Origin: Kitasatospora sp. MAP5-34
Lineage (GTDB): Bacteria; Actinomycetota; Actinomycetes; Streptomycetales; Streptomycetaceae
Direction of reading: 5' to 3'
DNA length: 64,000 bases
Assembly: GCF_029894335.1 (NCBI RefSeq)
Contig: NZ_JARXZC010000006.1
Span: 62,001-126,000, forward strand
The position numbers and the translations under genes were made by a program. The notes under the pieces were generated by a model. It did not search any database, had not been told where the DNA came from, and saw only the letters and a program-made list of their open reading frames with translations. The first letter of the stretch is position 1. Each line of letters opens with the position of its first letter. Positions 1 to 6,898 of this stretch are shown here, one piece after another.

Positions 1-102
1 ATCACGCGCAAGAAGACCATGCACGGCATTGCACTGATCGGCGTACGCGACGCGAGCAAGAGTCCTGCGGCTGCCGCTGGCCCGGGGATCTTCACTAGCT
101 GA
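1..102 (+). CDS. C-terminal end of an unidentified phage protein (partial)
   Basis: An open frame enters from the left edge and stops with TGA at 100-102. The visible 33 residues are basic and then Ala/Pro/Gly rich, with the tail GPGIFTS. They are too few to assign a family. A hairpin follows directly at 119-148, so this gene probably ends a transcription unit upstream of the DNA polymerase. It could be a replication or DNA-binding protein by position, but that is only inference. Confidence 0.5.
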   Translation: MTRKKTMHGIALIGVRDASKSPAAAAGPGIFTS

Positions 103-118
103 GTAGCAGCAACTAACA

Positions 119-148
119 GAGGCACTGCCCGAATTCGGGCGGTGCCTC
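119..148 (+). terminator. Hairpin with GCCCGAATTCGGGC core, copy 1
   Basis: Nearly perfect inverted repeat with 13-bp outer arms, centred on GAATTC, between the partial gene and the polymerase. The downstream tract is TCTGTG, with few Ts. First of five copies in the phage block. Confidence 0.7.
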
Positions 149-166
149 TCTGTGTAGGGAGAGGCA

Positions 167-2014
167 ATGCAGCGATACACACACCACGTAGCAGGCGAGT
201 TGGTCACGGTGTACGTGCCCGAGGACCGGACCGACCTGGACGTGTTCCTTGAATGGGCCCGCGCTTCCGCCATGGCCGGTCCGCTGGCGCTCGACACCGA
301 GACCACGGGCCTGGATATCTTCTCGCCCGGCTACCGCCTGCGGACGGTCCAGTTCGGCACTCGGGACACCGCGTACGTTATCCATTGGGAGCGCGGCGGG
401 CACTTCCGCCAGGCCGCGCTAACCGTGCTTCGCAACGCGCACAAGTTCACCATCCACAACGCGCCGTTTGACTGGCTGGTGCTGGACACGCACGCGGGCA
501 TCACGCTGGAGGAGCTGGCCCCGAAGACCATAGACACGAAGATCCTCGCCGCGCTGGTGGACCCGCGCCAAGCGATGGAGGGCGGCATAGGGACCGGCCT
601 TAAGCCTCTGTCCGGCTACTACATCGACCCGTCCGCCCCGGACACGCAAGGGGACCTTACGGCGGTCTTCCGGTCCATGGGTCTGACCAAGGCAACCGGG
701 TGGGCCCGTATCCCGCTCGACCACCCAATCTACAATCTCTACGCGGGACTTGACGTTATTCTCGGCTCGCGCATCCTGCCCATTCTGGTGTCTGAGCTTG
801 ACCGCCTCGGGGTGCGTGACGCGCTCCGGCAGTACGAGCACGAGATAGCGCGCATCTGCGCTGTGATGCAGCGAACGGGCATGGTGCTGGACCCCGAGTA
901 CACACGCACCCTGGACGACGCGCTACGTACGGAGGCCGAGGAGTTCGCGGCCGTGGCCGCCCGGTACGGCGTGGAGAACATCAACGCCACCCGGCAGGTC
1001 TCCGAGGCGCTGCTAGGCATGGGGGAGACCCTGACCGAGCGGACCGCCAGCGGTGCCGTGAAGGTGGACAAGGCCGTTCTGTTGGCACTGGCCGATCGGA
1101 ATATGCAGTGGGAACCACTCGGCTCCCGCACGCCAAACCCTCTGGCGGAGGCGGTAGTTCGAAGCAAGCGCGCGGGCAAGTGGCGCAGCGCGTACGCGTC
1201 CACCTTCCTGGACACCGTGGACGCCAACGGCCGTGTCCACCCGATGATTAACGCCCTCCAGGCCCGGACCGGGCGCATGTCCGTGACTGGCCCGGCACTC
1301 CAGACTCTCCCGTCATCGGACTTCATGATCCGGCGCTGCCTGCTGGCCGACGAGGGTCACGTCATGGTGTCTACGGACTTCGCGGCCGTGGAGATGCGCG
1401 TACTAGCCGCGCTGGCCGACGTGAAGCGCATGAAGGAAGCCATCTCGCGGGGCATCGACCTTCACGACTTCACGGCGGGGCTGGTCTACGGGGAGGGCTT
1501 CACCAAGAAGCACCGAAAGATCTGTAAGGGCGTTGGCTTCGGCACGGTCTACGGTGGCGGACCGGTCACCATCGCTCGGCAGACTGGCGCGCCGGAGGAC
1601 GACGTTCGGTACGCGCAGGGCCGATACCACCGCGTGTACCCGGAGATCAAGCGAACGGCGTCCCGCTGGCAGCGCGAGGCGTTCGCGGACGGCATGGTCA
1701 CCGTGTCCATCACTGGCCGACGGCTCCCGCTCGACCGAGACCGCACGTATGCCGTGGTGAACTACCAGGTTCAGAGTGCAGCGCGTGACTGCCTCGGGCA
1801 AGCCATGCTTCACATGGAGGAGTCGGGTCTTCTGCCCTACCTCCGGCTCCCGATTCACGATGAAGTTTTGGCGTCAGTTCCGGCCGGTGAGGCCGAGGAG
1901 CTAGCCCGTGAGATTGAGAAGTGCATGACGTTCGACCTGATGGGCGTCCCCATCGCTGCCGAAGCGGAGATCGGGGGACGCTCTTGGGGCTCTCTATATG
2001 GGGCCGACTACTGA
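167..2014 (+). CDS. Phage family A DNA polymerase with 3'-5' exonuclease domain
   Basis: 615 aa. This enzyme should replicate the phage genome by template-directed DNA synthesis and proofread it. The N-terminal DnaQ-like exonuclease shows ExoI as LALDTETTGLD (acidic pair D43 and E45) and ExoII as HNAPFDWLVLD. The C-terminal Pol I-type polymerase shows motif A VSTDFAAVEMR near residue 404, motif B HRKICKGVGFGTVYGG near 450, and motif C PIHDEVLA near 563. The length fits phage Pol I enzymes that lack the 5'-3' nuclease domain. An SD-like AGGGAGAGGC lies just before the ATG. It is flanked on both sides by the repeated hairpins, so it is probably transcribed as its own unit. The family call is firm; its exact phage relatives are not known to me. 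Confidence 0.93.
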   Translation: MQRYTHHVAGELVTVYVPEDRTDLDVFLEWARASAMAGPLALDTETTGLDIFSPGYRLRTVQFGTRDTAYVIHWERGGHFRQAALTVLRNAHKFTIHNAPFDWLVLDTHAGITLEELAPKTIDTKILAALVDPRQAMEGGIGTGLKPLSGYYIDPSAPDTQGDLTAVFRSMGLTKATGWARIPLDHPIYNLYAGLDVILGSRILPILVSELDRLGVRDALRQYEHEIARICAVMQRTGMVLDPEYTRTLDDALRTEAEEFAAVAARYGVENINATRQVSEALLGMGETLTERTASGAVKVDKAVLLALADRNMQWEPLGSRTPNPLAEAVVRSKRAGKWRSAYASTFLDTVDANGRVHPMINALQARTGRMSVTGPALQTLPSSDFMIRRCLLADEGHVMVSTDFAAVEMRVLAALADVKRMKEAISRGIDLHDFTAGLVYGEGFTKKHRKICKGVGFGTVYGGGPVTIARQTGAPEDDVRYAQGRYHRVYPEIKRTASRWQREAFADGMVTVSITGRRLPLDRDRTYAVVNYQVQSAARDCLGQAMLHMEESGLLPYLRLPIHDEVLASVPAGEAEELAREIEKCMTFDLMGVPIAAEAEIGGRSWGSLYGADY

Positions 2015-2053
2015 CCGTGCAGGTGGTCCACCACTCTCCGTGTGCGGGTGGGC

Positions 2054-2075
2054 CACCGCCCGAATTCGGGCGGTG
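2054..2075 (+). terminator. Perfect 22-bp palindrome with GCCCGAATTCGGGC core, copy 2
   Basis: Perfect inverted repeat 40 nt after the polymerase stop codon. No T-tract follows, so termination strength is uncertain. The shared core with the other phage hairpins suggests a common role. Confidence 0.6.
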
Positions 2076-2444
2076 AAGAGTTGGCAAAGAGTGGACGCGT
2101 GCGTTCCGCGTGGGCGCGCTCGGTCTACGCGTGTGTAGACGGATGGTTTCGAAGGTTGCAGGACGGCCGACGCCTTAGACCTCAAGGCGGAGGCCGGCCT
2201 CGGCCTTCAAGTCACCTGTTGATCTACCTGTTATCTGACGAAGTGTCAGGGAAATACAAGATTGAACTTGTCAGTGGGGAGGCATATGTTCGACGACGCA
2301 GCAACACACACAGCCGTCACATGTGTGACTGTCAGTGGTGGGGTGTACGTTCGGCATGCGCGGGGGGCCTCCATGGGAAGCCCGTCCAGGGCAGGAATTC
2401 CTCCCACCCCTTAGGGGGTAGGAACCAAGAAGGGGAGCATTTCC
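2076..2444 (+). promoter_or_regulatory. Regulatory leader between polymerase and sigma-like gene
   Basis: This 370-nt stretch has no convincing gene. It contains a GC-rich block starting TTCCGC at 2104 that resembles the promoter-like blocks at 4174 and 5322. It also has a good sigma70-type promoter, TTGAAC (2262-2267), 17 nt, then TATGTT (2285-2290). A dyad GTCACA-TG-TGTGAC lies at 2316-2329. Two imperfect direct copies of TGTCAGTGG...GTTCG start near 2269 and 2330. A CT-rich then GGGGG tract near 2402-2420 precedes the SD of the next gene. I read it as a controlled leader for the sigma-like gene. Confidence 0.5.
2286..2414 (+). CDS. Possible 42-residue leader ORF (doubtful)
   Basis: An ATG at 2286 sits 3 nt after GGGGAGG and opens a 42-codon frame ending TAG at 2412-2414. 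The start overlaps the proposed -10 hexamer, so it cannot be translated from that promoter. The SD spacing is short. The product is Thr/Val/Gly rich with no recognisable domain. It could be an upstream ORF of the sigma-like gene if transcription starts further upstream. Weakly supported. Confidence 0.2.
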   Translation: MFDDAATHTAVTCVTVSGGVYVRHARGASMGSPSRAGIPPTP

Positions 2445-3284
2445 ATGGTGGCTTACCGCAACATCGCTGACCTGCCCTTTGAGACCATCGTGGCCGCCAA
2501 GGCCAGCGACCTGGACGCCGTGTCGGAAGTCATCGCGGCGACGGAGTTTCACATCAGCTTCCGCGCTGGCCAGCACGCCACGATCAATGGCCGCTACGAC
2601 GCCGAGCTTGCCGAAGACCTCGCGCAGGTTGGACGCGTCGCGGTCTGGACCAATCTTGCCAACTTCGAAGGCACCACGTCCGTTGAGTTCTCCGGCTACA
2701 TGGACCGTCACATTGACCGGGCCATGGCTCGGGAGCGTCGCCAGGAGACTGCCGTAGGCGTCTCGCACGAGATCGCCCGCCGCTTCGAAGATGCGCTCAC
2801 CAAGGCTGGTGGCGACCAGTTCGAAGCCGAGCGCATCGCCGCTGACAAGACCATCAGCGGTAAGTACGCGATGACCCCGCAGACCGCCTACGCCGCGCGG
2901 CTGGCCTGGCGTGGCTCCGTCTCCCTGGACGCACCGGTTGGCGAGGACGGGAGCAGCCTCGGGGACCTGATCGCCAGCGAGATGGGCATACCGGGGGACA
3001 TGGTGACCTCCCGGGACGTGGAGAACTACAAGCGCGCAGAGACCAAGAAGGCCGTTCACGCAACGCTCGACAAGCTCTCGGACCGCATGGCCGGTGTCCT
3101 CAAGCGTGACTACGGCTTCTCGGGCGTGCAGTCCTACGGCGACGTTATCGGGGCCGACGATGCCGACATGGCCGCCGACATGGGCCTGACCCCCTACCAG
3201 GTCCAGCAGGCGCGCACCAAGGGCAAGGATCGCTTCCGGAATCTGTACGTCGTCGGTGCCTTCGGCGACATGGGGACTGCGTGA
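2445..3284 (+). CDS. Phage sigma-70-like transcription factor (probable)
   Basis: 279 aa, ATG preceded by AAGGGGAG. The clearest family signal is SVSLDAPVGEDGSSLGDLI near residues 155-173. This resembles the sigma-70 region 3.2 linker (consensus like SLD.PVGEDG..LGD). The C-terminal GLTPYQVQQARTKGKDRFR recalls the recognition helix of region 4. The N-terminal half does not show a textbook region 2, so it may be divergent or replaced. If real, it would direct host RNA polymerase to phage promoters, such as the repeated GC-rich blocks at 4174 and 5322. Its stop overlaps the HNH gene start by 4 nt. An alternative is an unrelated phage DNA-binding protein. Confidence 0.55.
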   Translation: MVAYRNIADLPFETIVAAKASDLDAVSEVIAATEFHISFRAGQHATINGRYDAELAEDLAQVGRVAVWTNLANFEGTTSVEFSGYMDRHIDRAMARERRQETAVGVSHEIARRFEDALTKAGGDQFEAERIAADKTISGKYAMTPQTAYAARLAWRGSVSLDAPVGEDGSSLGDLIASEMGIPGDMVTSRDVENYKRAETKKAVHATLDKLSDRMAGVLKRDYGFSGVQSYGDVIGADDADMAADMGLTPYQVQQARTKGKDRFRNLYVVGAFGDMGTA

Positions 3285-3535
3285 CAGACATACACACCAC
3301 AATGGCGCTGTACTACCGCAATCGCCGTACACCGCCCGCGAATTACTCGCGTAGATCAATACTCTCTCGCTGGCCCGGATGCGCTTACTGCACCGGGCCG
3401 GTTGAGGTTCTGGACCACGTCCACCCGATTTCAAAGGGTGGGGCCGACGCGGAACACAACATCGTCGGATGCTGCACCGCTTGCAACTCCGCCAAGTCTG
3501 CACTCACCCTCGCTGAGTGGGCACTCATCCCATAG
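3281..3535 (+). CDS. Small HNH endonuclease
   Basis: 84 aa, GTG start overlapping the previous stop (GTGA). The protein has the HNH fold signature: a first zinc knuckle C34-x2-C37, the catalytic DHVHPISKGG block at 45-54 with D45, H46 and H48, N60, and a second knuckle C65-x2-C68 followed by N69. The size is that of free-standing phage HNH nucleases, which nick or cut DNA and often act in packaging or homing. No terminase gene lies beside it here. Translational coupling to the sigma-like gene suggests shared early or middle expression. Confidence 0.88.
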   Translation: MTDIHTTMALYYRNRRTPPANYSRRSILSRWPGCAYCTGPVEVLDHVHPISKGGADAEHNIVGCCTACNSAKSALTLAEWALIP

Positions 3536-3543
3536 GGGGACCA

Positions 3544-3720
3544 ATGCGCTACACCACCGCCGATGGCAGCACTGTGACCGTTACCCCGATCTCCAGCTGC
3601 CTGATTGACGTTCACGTGCAGAACGCTGCCGGTGAGTCCGTCGCAACCGTCCGCAGGCCGCGTGTCGAGATCATGACCATTCTTCGGGCTGGCCAGAGCC
3701 TCGGTAACGTCACCCGCTGA
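3544..3720 (+). CDS. Unknown 58-residue phage protein
   Basis: ATG at 3544 follows AGGGGGACC with good spacing. The longer GTG start at 3517 would overlap the HNH gene and has no SD, so I prefer the short form. It begins MRYTTADGSTVTV and looks like a small beta-rich protein. No catalytic or metal motif is seen. It ends a unit closed by the hairpin at 3737-3768. Function unknown. Confidence 0.6.
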   Translation: MRYTTADGSTVTVTPISSCLIDVHVQNAAGESVATVRRPRVEIMTILRAGQSLGNVTR

Positions 3721-3736
3721 CTCACCCCCAAGGTGT

Positions 3737-3768
3737 AGGACCACTGCCCAAATTCGGGCGGTGGTCCT
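3737..3768 (+). terminator. Rho-independent terminator, GCCCAAATTCGGGC variant, copy 3
   Basis: AGGACCACTGCCC pairs with GGGCGGTGGTCCT (one G-T pair) around an AAATTC loop and runs into TTTCTT. It closes the sigma/HNH/58-aa unit. The variant core has one base changed from the other copies. Confidence 0.8.
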
Positions 3769-3790
3769 TTCTTGTGACCGAAGGAGAGAT

Positions 3791-3982
3791 ATGGACCGAG
3801 AGACGCATTACGGCGTGGTCTTCACGGATGGCCGGGCCGCTCCGACTCAAGACCCCAAGGGCCGACCTACCATCCTGGTGTCCGGCACCTACCACAACTA
3901 CGGCTCATCCCAAACCAACACCATCCACCTTAACTACAAGGCGGCGCAGGAACTGTACCGCCAGCTAGGAGAGATCCTGTGA
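3791..3982 (+). CDS. Unknown 63-residue phage protein
   Basis: ATG with GAAGGAGAGAT directly upstream, so the start is firm; upstream in-frame starts fall inside the terminator. It starts MDRETHYGVVFTDGRAAP and has TILVSGTYHNYGSSQTN followed by an amphipathic helix. No motif is recognised. The stop overlaps the GTG of the next gene by 4 nt, so the two are translationally coupled. Confidence 0.65.
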   Translation: MDRETHYGVVFTDGRAAPTQDPKGRPTILVSGTYHNYGSSQTNTIHLNYKAAQELYRQLGEIL

Positions 3983-4173
3983 TCAGACTCCGCCGTTTCG
4001 CGTTGGCCGTCGTGGCCATGCTGCTGGTCATCATCGGCGTAGACGCGTGTGACCCGGGCCCCAAGTGTCTGGACTACGAGACCGCCACGGCGTACCACTT
4101 CGACGCCAAGGGGCGTATGTCCACGTCAGTCATGGTCTACTGCGCGAAGTACGAAAACACGCCCTCCAGGTAG
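3979..4173 (+). CDS. Small exported protein, possible lipoprotein
   Basis: 64 aa, GTG start overlapping the upstream stop. The N-terminus is a signal: basic MIRLRR, then FALAVVAMLLVIIGV, then DAC at residues 22-24. C24 could be lipidated, but V-D-A before the Cys is a poor lipobox. Standard cleavage, or a membrane anchor with a short outside domain containing CL and YC cysteines, is also possible. A phage surface protein altering the lysogen envelope is one option; there is no direct evidence. Confidence 0.6.
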   Translation: MIRLRRFALAVVAMLLVIIGVDACDPGPKCLDYETATAYHFDAKGRMSTSVMVYCAKYENTPSR

Positions 4174-4202
4174 TTGCGCGTGGGCGCGCGGACTGCTTTA
4201 GT
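4174..4202 (+). promoter_or_regulatory. Phage promoter-like block B (TTGCGC...TTTAGT)
   Basis: TTGCGC at 4174-4179, 17 nt, then TTTAGT at 4197-4202. It starts just after the previous stop and lies 45 nt before the next ATG. The spacer GTGGGCGCGC is shared with the block at 2104 and closely resembles the one at 5322, which argues for a repeated phage promoter. Confidence 0.5.
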
Positions 4203-4246
4203 TGTCTCAGTGCCGGATGGACCGGCCGAGGGAGAGGGAGAGACTA

Positions 4247-4624
4247 ATGAAGGCAGCAACGCAGCAGGACACTTGGGACGCCATCTTCGGCTCGGGCTGC
4301 ACCGGTTACAGCTGGTGGCGGGGGGTCGCCGCTTCGTTCGACATGCGGGAGGATGCGCCCGAGGGCTGGTCCGCCGTGGTGAGGGTGGACAACCCCGACG
4401 GCCCCGGCGTGCTGGAGTTCACTGTTACGCACAAGGACCTCATGCGCGCCGCTCGTAAGATCGCCAGCGGCAAGACCGAGTGGCCGCAGTATCAGGGCCC
4501 CGGCAAGGAAACCGTCCGTGAGGCGCGGAACCTGGTCTTCAACGTGGATGATGCGGACCTGGACGCCGACAGCGCGGACCAGGTTCCCCAGGTGGCCACG
4601 CTCGGCCGCGTGATCTACGGCTGA
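4247..4624 (+). CDS. Unknown 125-residue phage protein
   Basis: ATG at 4247 lies after the purine-rich GGGAGAGGGAGAGACT. Longer in-frame starts would overlap the promoter block and have no SD. The product begins MKAATQQDTWDAIFGSGC and is acidic at its C-terminus (DDADLDADSADQ). I see no known domain. It has its own promoter-like block upstream and its own hairpin downstream (4634-4665), so it is probably a single-gene unit. Function unknown. Confidence 0.68.
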   Translation: MKAATQQDTWDAIFGSGCTGYSWWRGVAASFDMREDAPEGWSAVVRVDNPDGPGVLEFTVTHKDLMRAARKIASGKTEWPQYQGPGKETVREARNLVFNVDDADLDADSADQVPQVATLGRVIYG

Positions 4625-4633
4625 CAAGTCGAA

Positions 4634-4665
4634 ACGCTCTCCGGGCCAACCGGCTCGGAGAGCGT
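4634..4665 (+). terminator. Hairpin ACGCTCTCCG / CGGAGAGCGT
   Basis: Perfect 10-bp arms with a 12-nt loop, 10 nt after the stop codon. It differs in sequence from the GAATTC-type hairpins. CTGACC follows rather than a T-tract. Confidence 0.7.
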
Positions 4666-4724
4666 CTGACCGGGGATCGCCTCCCGGCACTGATGAGACA
4701 GGCGACAGGGGAGAGGGAACGGCC

Positions 4725-5264
4725 ATGCCCATCACGATGGACCCGCAGACGGACGCCGAAGCCCTGGACGTGTTCCACGCCTTTCGGGACCACACCAGTT
4801 GCCCGGACTGTCGTGGTGGCTACTGCGACGAGTACCGCGCGCTGGCTGGCTCCATGAAGTCGGCTGCCGATCGGGGACTGTCACCTTACGTCGTCCGCAT
4901 GGATAACGGTGTCCTTCGTGGTGCATGGGACCAGGTAACGGCCGACAGCTTTGTCCGTCGGTTCGGTGGTGATATTGTCAAGGCACCTTCGATTGCAAGG
5001 AGAAGCGGCATGCTGGAGCACAGGGAAGTCATTGCTGCCGGTGGTGTAGACAACGCATGGATCAGCATTGAGGACGGGGAGGGCTGGCTGAACATCCGCG
5101 TGTACACCGAGAGTGCAGTTTGCAAGGTGTACCGCTTCCGGGCGGATGACGCGCGCTGGCTCCGGGCTTGCGTCGTCACTGCAATGGCCCCGGTCATGCG
5201 TGAGCTGGAGGCCCGGGAGGACCGCGAGGCCCGAGAGAAGGACCGGGAGGACCGGAACAGCTAG
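4725..5264 (+). CDS. Unknown 179-residue phage protein with possible internal start
   Basis: ATG at 4725 after GGGGAGAGGGAACGGCC. Residues 26-34 have C-P-D-C then G-G-Y-C, possibly a small metal or disulfide site. The C-terminus is a highly charged helix of D/R/E residues. An in-frame ATG at 5011 is preceded by AAGGAGAAGCGGC, a strong SD with good spacing, so a shorter second product of about 84 aa may be made. The gene is closed by the strong terminator at 5281. No family is recognised. Confidence 0.65.
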   Translation: MPITMDPQTDAEALDVFHAFRDHTSCPDCRGGYCDEYRALAGSMKSAADRGLSPYVVRMDNGVLRGAWDQVTADSFVRRFGGDIVKAPSIARRSGMLEHREVIAAGGVDNAWISIEDGEGWLNIRVYTESAVCKVYRFRADDARWLRACVVTAMAPVMRELEAREDREAREKDREDRNS

Positions 5265-5280
5265 GCAGGCCGCAGCCAGG

Positions 5281-5310
5281 ACCACCGCCCGAATTCGGGC
5301 GGTGGTTTTT
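5281..5310 (+). terminator. Rho-independent terminator with GCCCGAATTCGGGC core, copy 4
   Basis: A 26-bp perfect palindrome centred on GAATTC, followed by TTTT and GGTTTC. The best terminator-like member of the repeated phage hairpins. Confidence 0.85.
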
Positions 5311-5321
5311 GGTTTCAGGGG

Positions 5322-5351
5322 TTGTGCGCGAACGCGCGCACTGCGTAGAGT
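5322..5351 (+). promoter_or_regulatory. Phage promoter-like block C (TTGTGC...TAGAGT)
   Basis: TTGTGC at 5322-5327, 18 nt, then TAGAGT at 5346-5351, about 37 nt before the next GTG. The spacer contains GCGCGAACGCGCGC, itself a dyad, and aligns with the block at 4174. Confidence 0.55.
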
Positions 5352-5387
5352 CTTCGACGTCAGCCAAAACAGCGAACGGAGCAAGCC

Positions 5388-5780
5388 GTGAACGACTTCC
5401 GCGAGACCATCCTCACCCTGTCTGGTGAGCGCATCGTGATCCGCACCGAGCGCACCGGCCGCATGACCGTTGCCAAGCTGGAGGCGGACCACACCAAGGC
5501 AGTCAAGGCACGCGTTGCCGTATGGCGGGCGAGCGTGGGCAAGCCGAAGGCATTCCCGAACCACTCCCGCGACATTTACCAGTACGACACCATCCGCAAG
5601 CCGTTCCCGGCCGTCCGTTACACCAGCGTTGACCCTGACGCGCTGGTGGCCGACTGGGCGGACGTTGAGCACAAGTACATCGACCCGAACGCACCCGTGG
5701 TTGAGCCTGCGCCCGTCGTCGCGCACGTTCAGACCGGCGCTGGCTTCCTGGCTTCTCTCTTGGCCAACGTCGCAGCCTAA
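5388..5780 (+). CDS. Unknown 130-residue phage protein
   Basis: GTG at 5388 with CGGAGCAAG upstream. It begins MNDFRETILTLSGERIVIR and has a mid-region rich in Lys/Ala, then SRDIYQYDTIRKPFP, and an Ala/Val-rich C-terminal segment. No domain is recognised. It has its own promoter-like block and terminator, as does the gene at 4247. Single-gene units like these are common in phage early or lysogenic-conversion regions, but the role is unknown. Confidence 0.65.
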   Translation: MNDFRETILTLSGERIVIRTERTGRMTVAKLEADHTKAVKARVAVWRASVGKPKAFPNHSRDIYQYDTIRKPFPAVRYTSVDPDALVADWADVEHKYIDPNAPVVEPAPVVAHVQTGAGFLASLLANVAA

Positions 5781-5786
5781 GCCCCA

Positions 5787-5822
5787 AGAAGACCACTGCC
5801 CGAATTCGGGCGGTGGTCTTCT
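5787..5822 (+). terminator. Rho-independent terminator with GCCCGAATTCGGGC core, copy 5
   Basis: Long hairpin with AGAAGACCAC / GTGGTCTTCT outer arms and one C-G to T-G change, followed by CTTTTG. It lies directly after the stop codon. Confidence 0.82.
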
Positions 5823-5840
5823 CTTTTGCCCTCAATCTAC

Positions 5841-5904
5841 TTAGTTAGCGAAACTAAATAGTCCAAGTTGTCACTTGCATGACGTATCGTGCGCGTCGTA
5901 CGTA
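5841..5904 (+). promoter_or_regulatory. AT-rich dyad followed by a promoter-like pair
   Basis: TTAGTT (5841-5846) and AACTAA (5852-5857) form an inverted repeat in an AT-rich patch, unusual for this DNA. It is followed by TTGCAT (5875-5880), 18 nt, TACGTA (5899-5904). It may be an operator plus promoter for the gene at 5934. Confidence 0.45.
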
Positions 5905-5933
5905 TAACTGACCGTTTGAGGAGTGGTAAGGCC

Positions 5934-6443
5934 GTGCACTGCTACGAGCGCCCAACGGTGCAACTGGCGCTTGAAGTGCCGCGTGAGCGTGGGGTGGGGG
6001 ACTGGGAGTGGTCGCCGTGCCAGGTGGTCAAACCAGTGGAGGAGTACGCATACACCGGCCAGGAGATATGTCGGTTGCTGCTGGTCTACGGGGGGCTGAT
6101 AGCCGACTCGGCCAACGCTGCGGACCCGGTGGACTACCCGCAGATACGGCTCATGGCGCGGGGCCTGTACACGGGCCGGACGCTCGGCAGCCTGTACTTC
6201 GAGCGCGACGCGGTCACGGGCCTGTACGCGCCGGTAGGTGACCCCATGGTTGCCCTGCCGCCCATGTACACGTGGCCGGACGAAGTGATCCGGGGCTGGG
6301 CCGTGATGACCGGCCGGACCGGGGGCAAGCCGTGCGGCTCGTGCCCGTCCCGAGGCCCTGAGCGGCCGTCTGACGCCTGCCGACCAGTACCCCCGGGCCC
6401 TCGGTCCGGCGAGGCCGCCAGAGGCCGCCAGGGGGCCGCGTAG
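5934..6443 (+). CDS. Unknown 169-residue phage protein
   Basis: GTG at 5934 follows GAGGAGTGGTAAGGCC. A GTG at 5889 is in frame but lies within the proposed promoter and lacks an SD. The first 125 residues look like a folded domain (for example LLLVYGGLIADSANAADP and DPMVALPPMYTWPDEVI). The tail holds C-G-S-C and then Pro/Arg/Gly-rich sequence, which may be disordered. No family is recognised. Confidence 0.6.
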   Translation: MHCYERPTVQLALEVPRERGVGDWEWSPCQVVKPVEEYAYTGQEICRLLLVYGGLIADSANAADPVDYPQIRLMARGLYTGRTLGSLYFERDAVTGLYAPVGDPMVALPPMYTWPDEVIRGWAVMTGRTGGKPCGSCPSRGPERPSDACRPVPPGPRSGEAARGRQGAA

Positions 6444-6572
6444 GACTTCGGCAAGGGGGCGCACGACCGGCGGTAGCGCGGAGCGCCCGCTCTCGCCCTG
6501 ACGGGTGATCAACTTACGTACTGCGTGGACCAATGGCTTGAACGGGTCTACGCTGGGTCTCCCAATCGGTGC

Positions 6573-6590
6573 CGTGAGTGATCACTCACG
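6573..6590. promoter_or_regulatory. Perfect 18-bp palindrome, likely operator
   Basis: CGTGAGTGATCACTCACG is a perfect palindrome 23 nt before the ATG at 6614. TTGAAC (6538-6543) and TCTACG (6547-6552) lie upstream. Position and symmetry suit a repressor site controlling the downstream five-gene run. Confidence 0.55.
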
Positions 6591-6613
6591 CGACGAGAGC
6601 GGAAAAACTCCAA

Positions 6614-6898
6614 ATGACCCAAGCGGACCGTACGCAGCTGCCAGCTGCGGGACGGGGAAGGCCGCTTGACTCGCCCACTGCGGGCGGTCGAGCGGGTTCC
6701 CCGGAGGAAAGAAACCCGAAACGATCGCCCGTTTCTGTTGGGCGGCCCAAGAGCGAGCGCGCGAGCCAGGCCGACATGGACGCCATGCGGGCCGACTACC
6801 TCAAGGGTGAGACGGAGCGGCGCGCCAAGGGCTACCGCTACGTGTGTTCTGGCTGCCCCTCGCATGCGGGGGAGGTGCGTAGTCATGGCGTCGCCTGA
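6614..6898 (+). CDS. Unknown 94-residue basic phage protein
   Basis: ATG at 6614 lies after GAGCGGAAAAACTCCAA; the SD is weak. A GTG at 6578 would lie inside the palindrome and is less likely. The sequence is Arg/Gly/Pro rich in the first half, then SQADMDAMRADYLKGETERR, and ends CSGCPSHAG, perhaps a small zinc-binding site. It overlaps the next gene by 14 nt. First gene of a five-gene overlapping run (6614-8340 after one terminator). Function unknown. Confidence 0.5.
   Translation: MTQADRTQLPAAGRGRPLDSPTAGGRAGSPEERNPKRSPVSVGRPKSERASQADMDAMRADYLKGETERRAKGYRYVCSGCPSHAGEVRSHGVA

Noticed and set aside
2042..2470. 142-residue plus-strand frame after the phage polymerase
   Set aside because: It runs through the palindrome at 2054 and the regulatory leader, has no SD, and its composition does not match the neighbouring genes.
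2271..3503. 410-residue minus-strand frame opposite the sigma-like and HNH genes
   Set aside because: Opposite-strand shadow; it would overlap two supported phage genes and the phage block otherwise uses only the plus strand.
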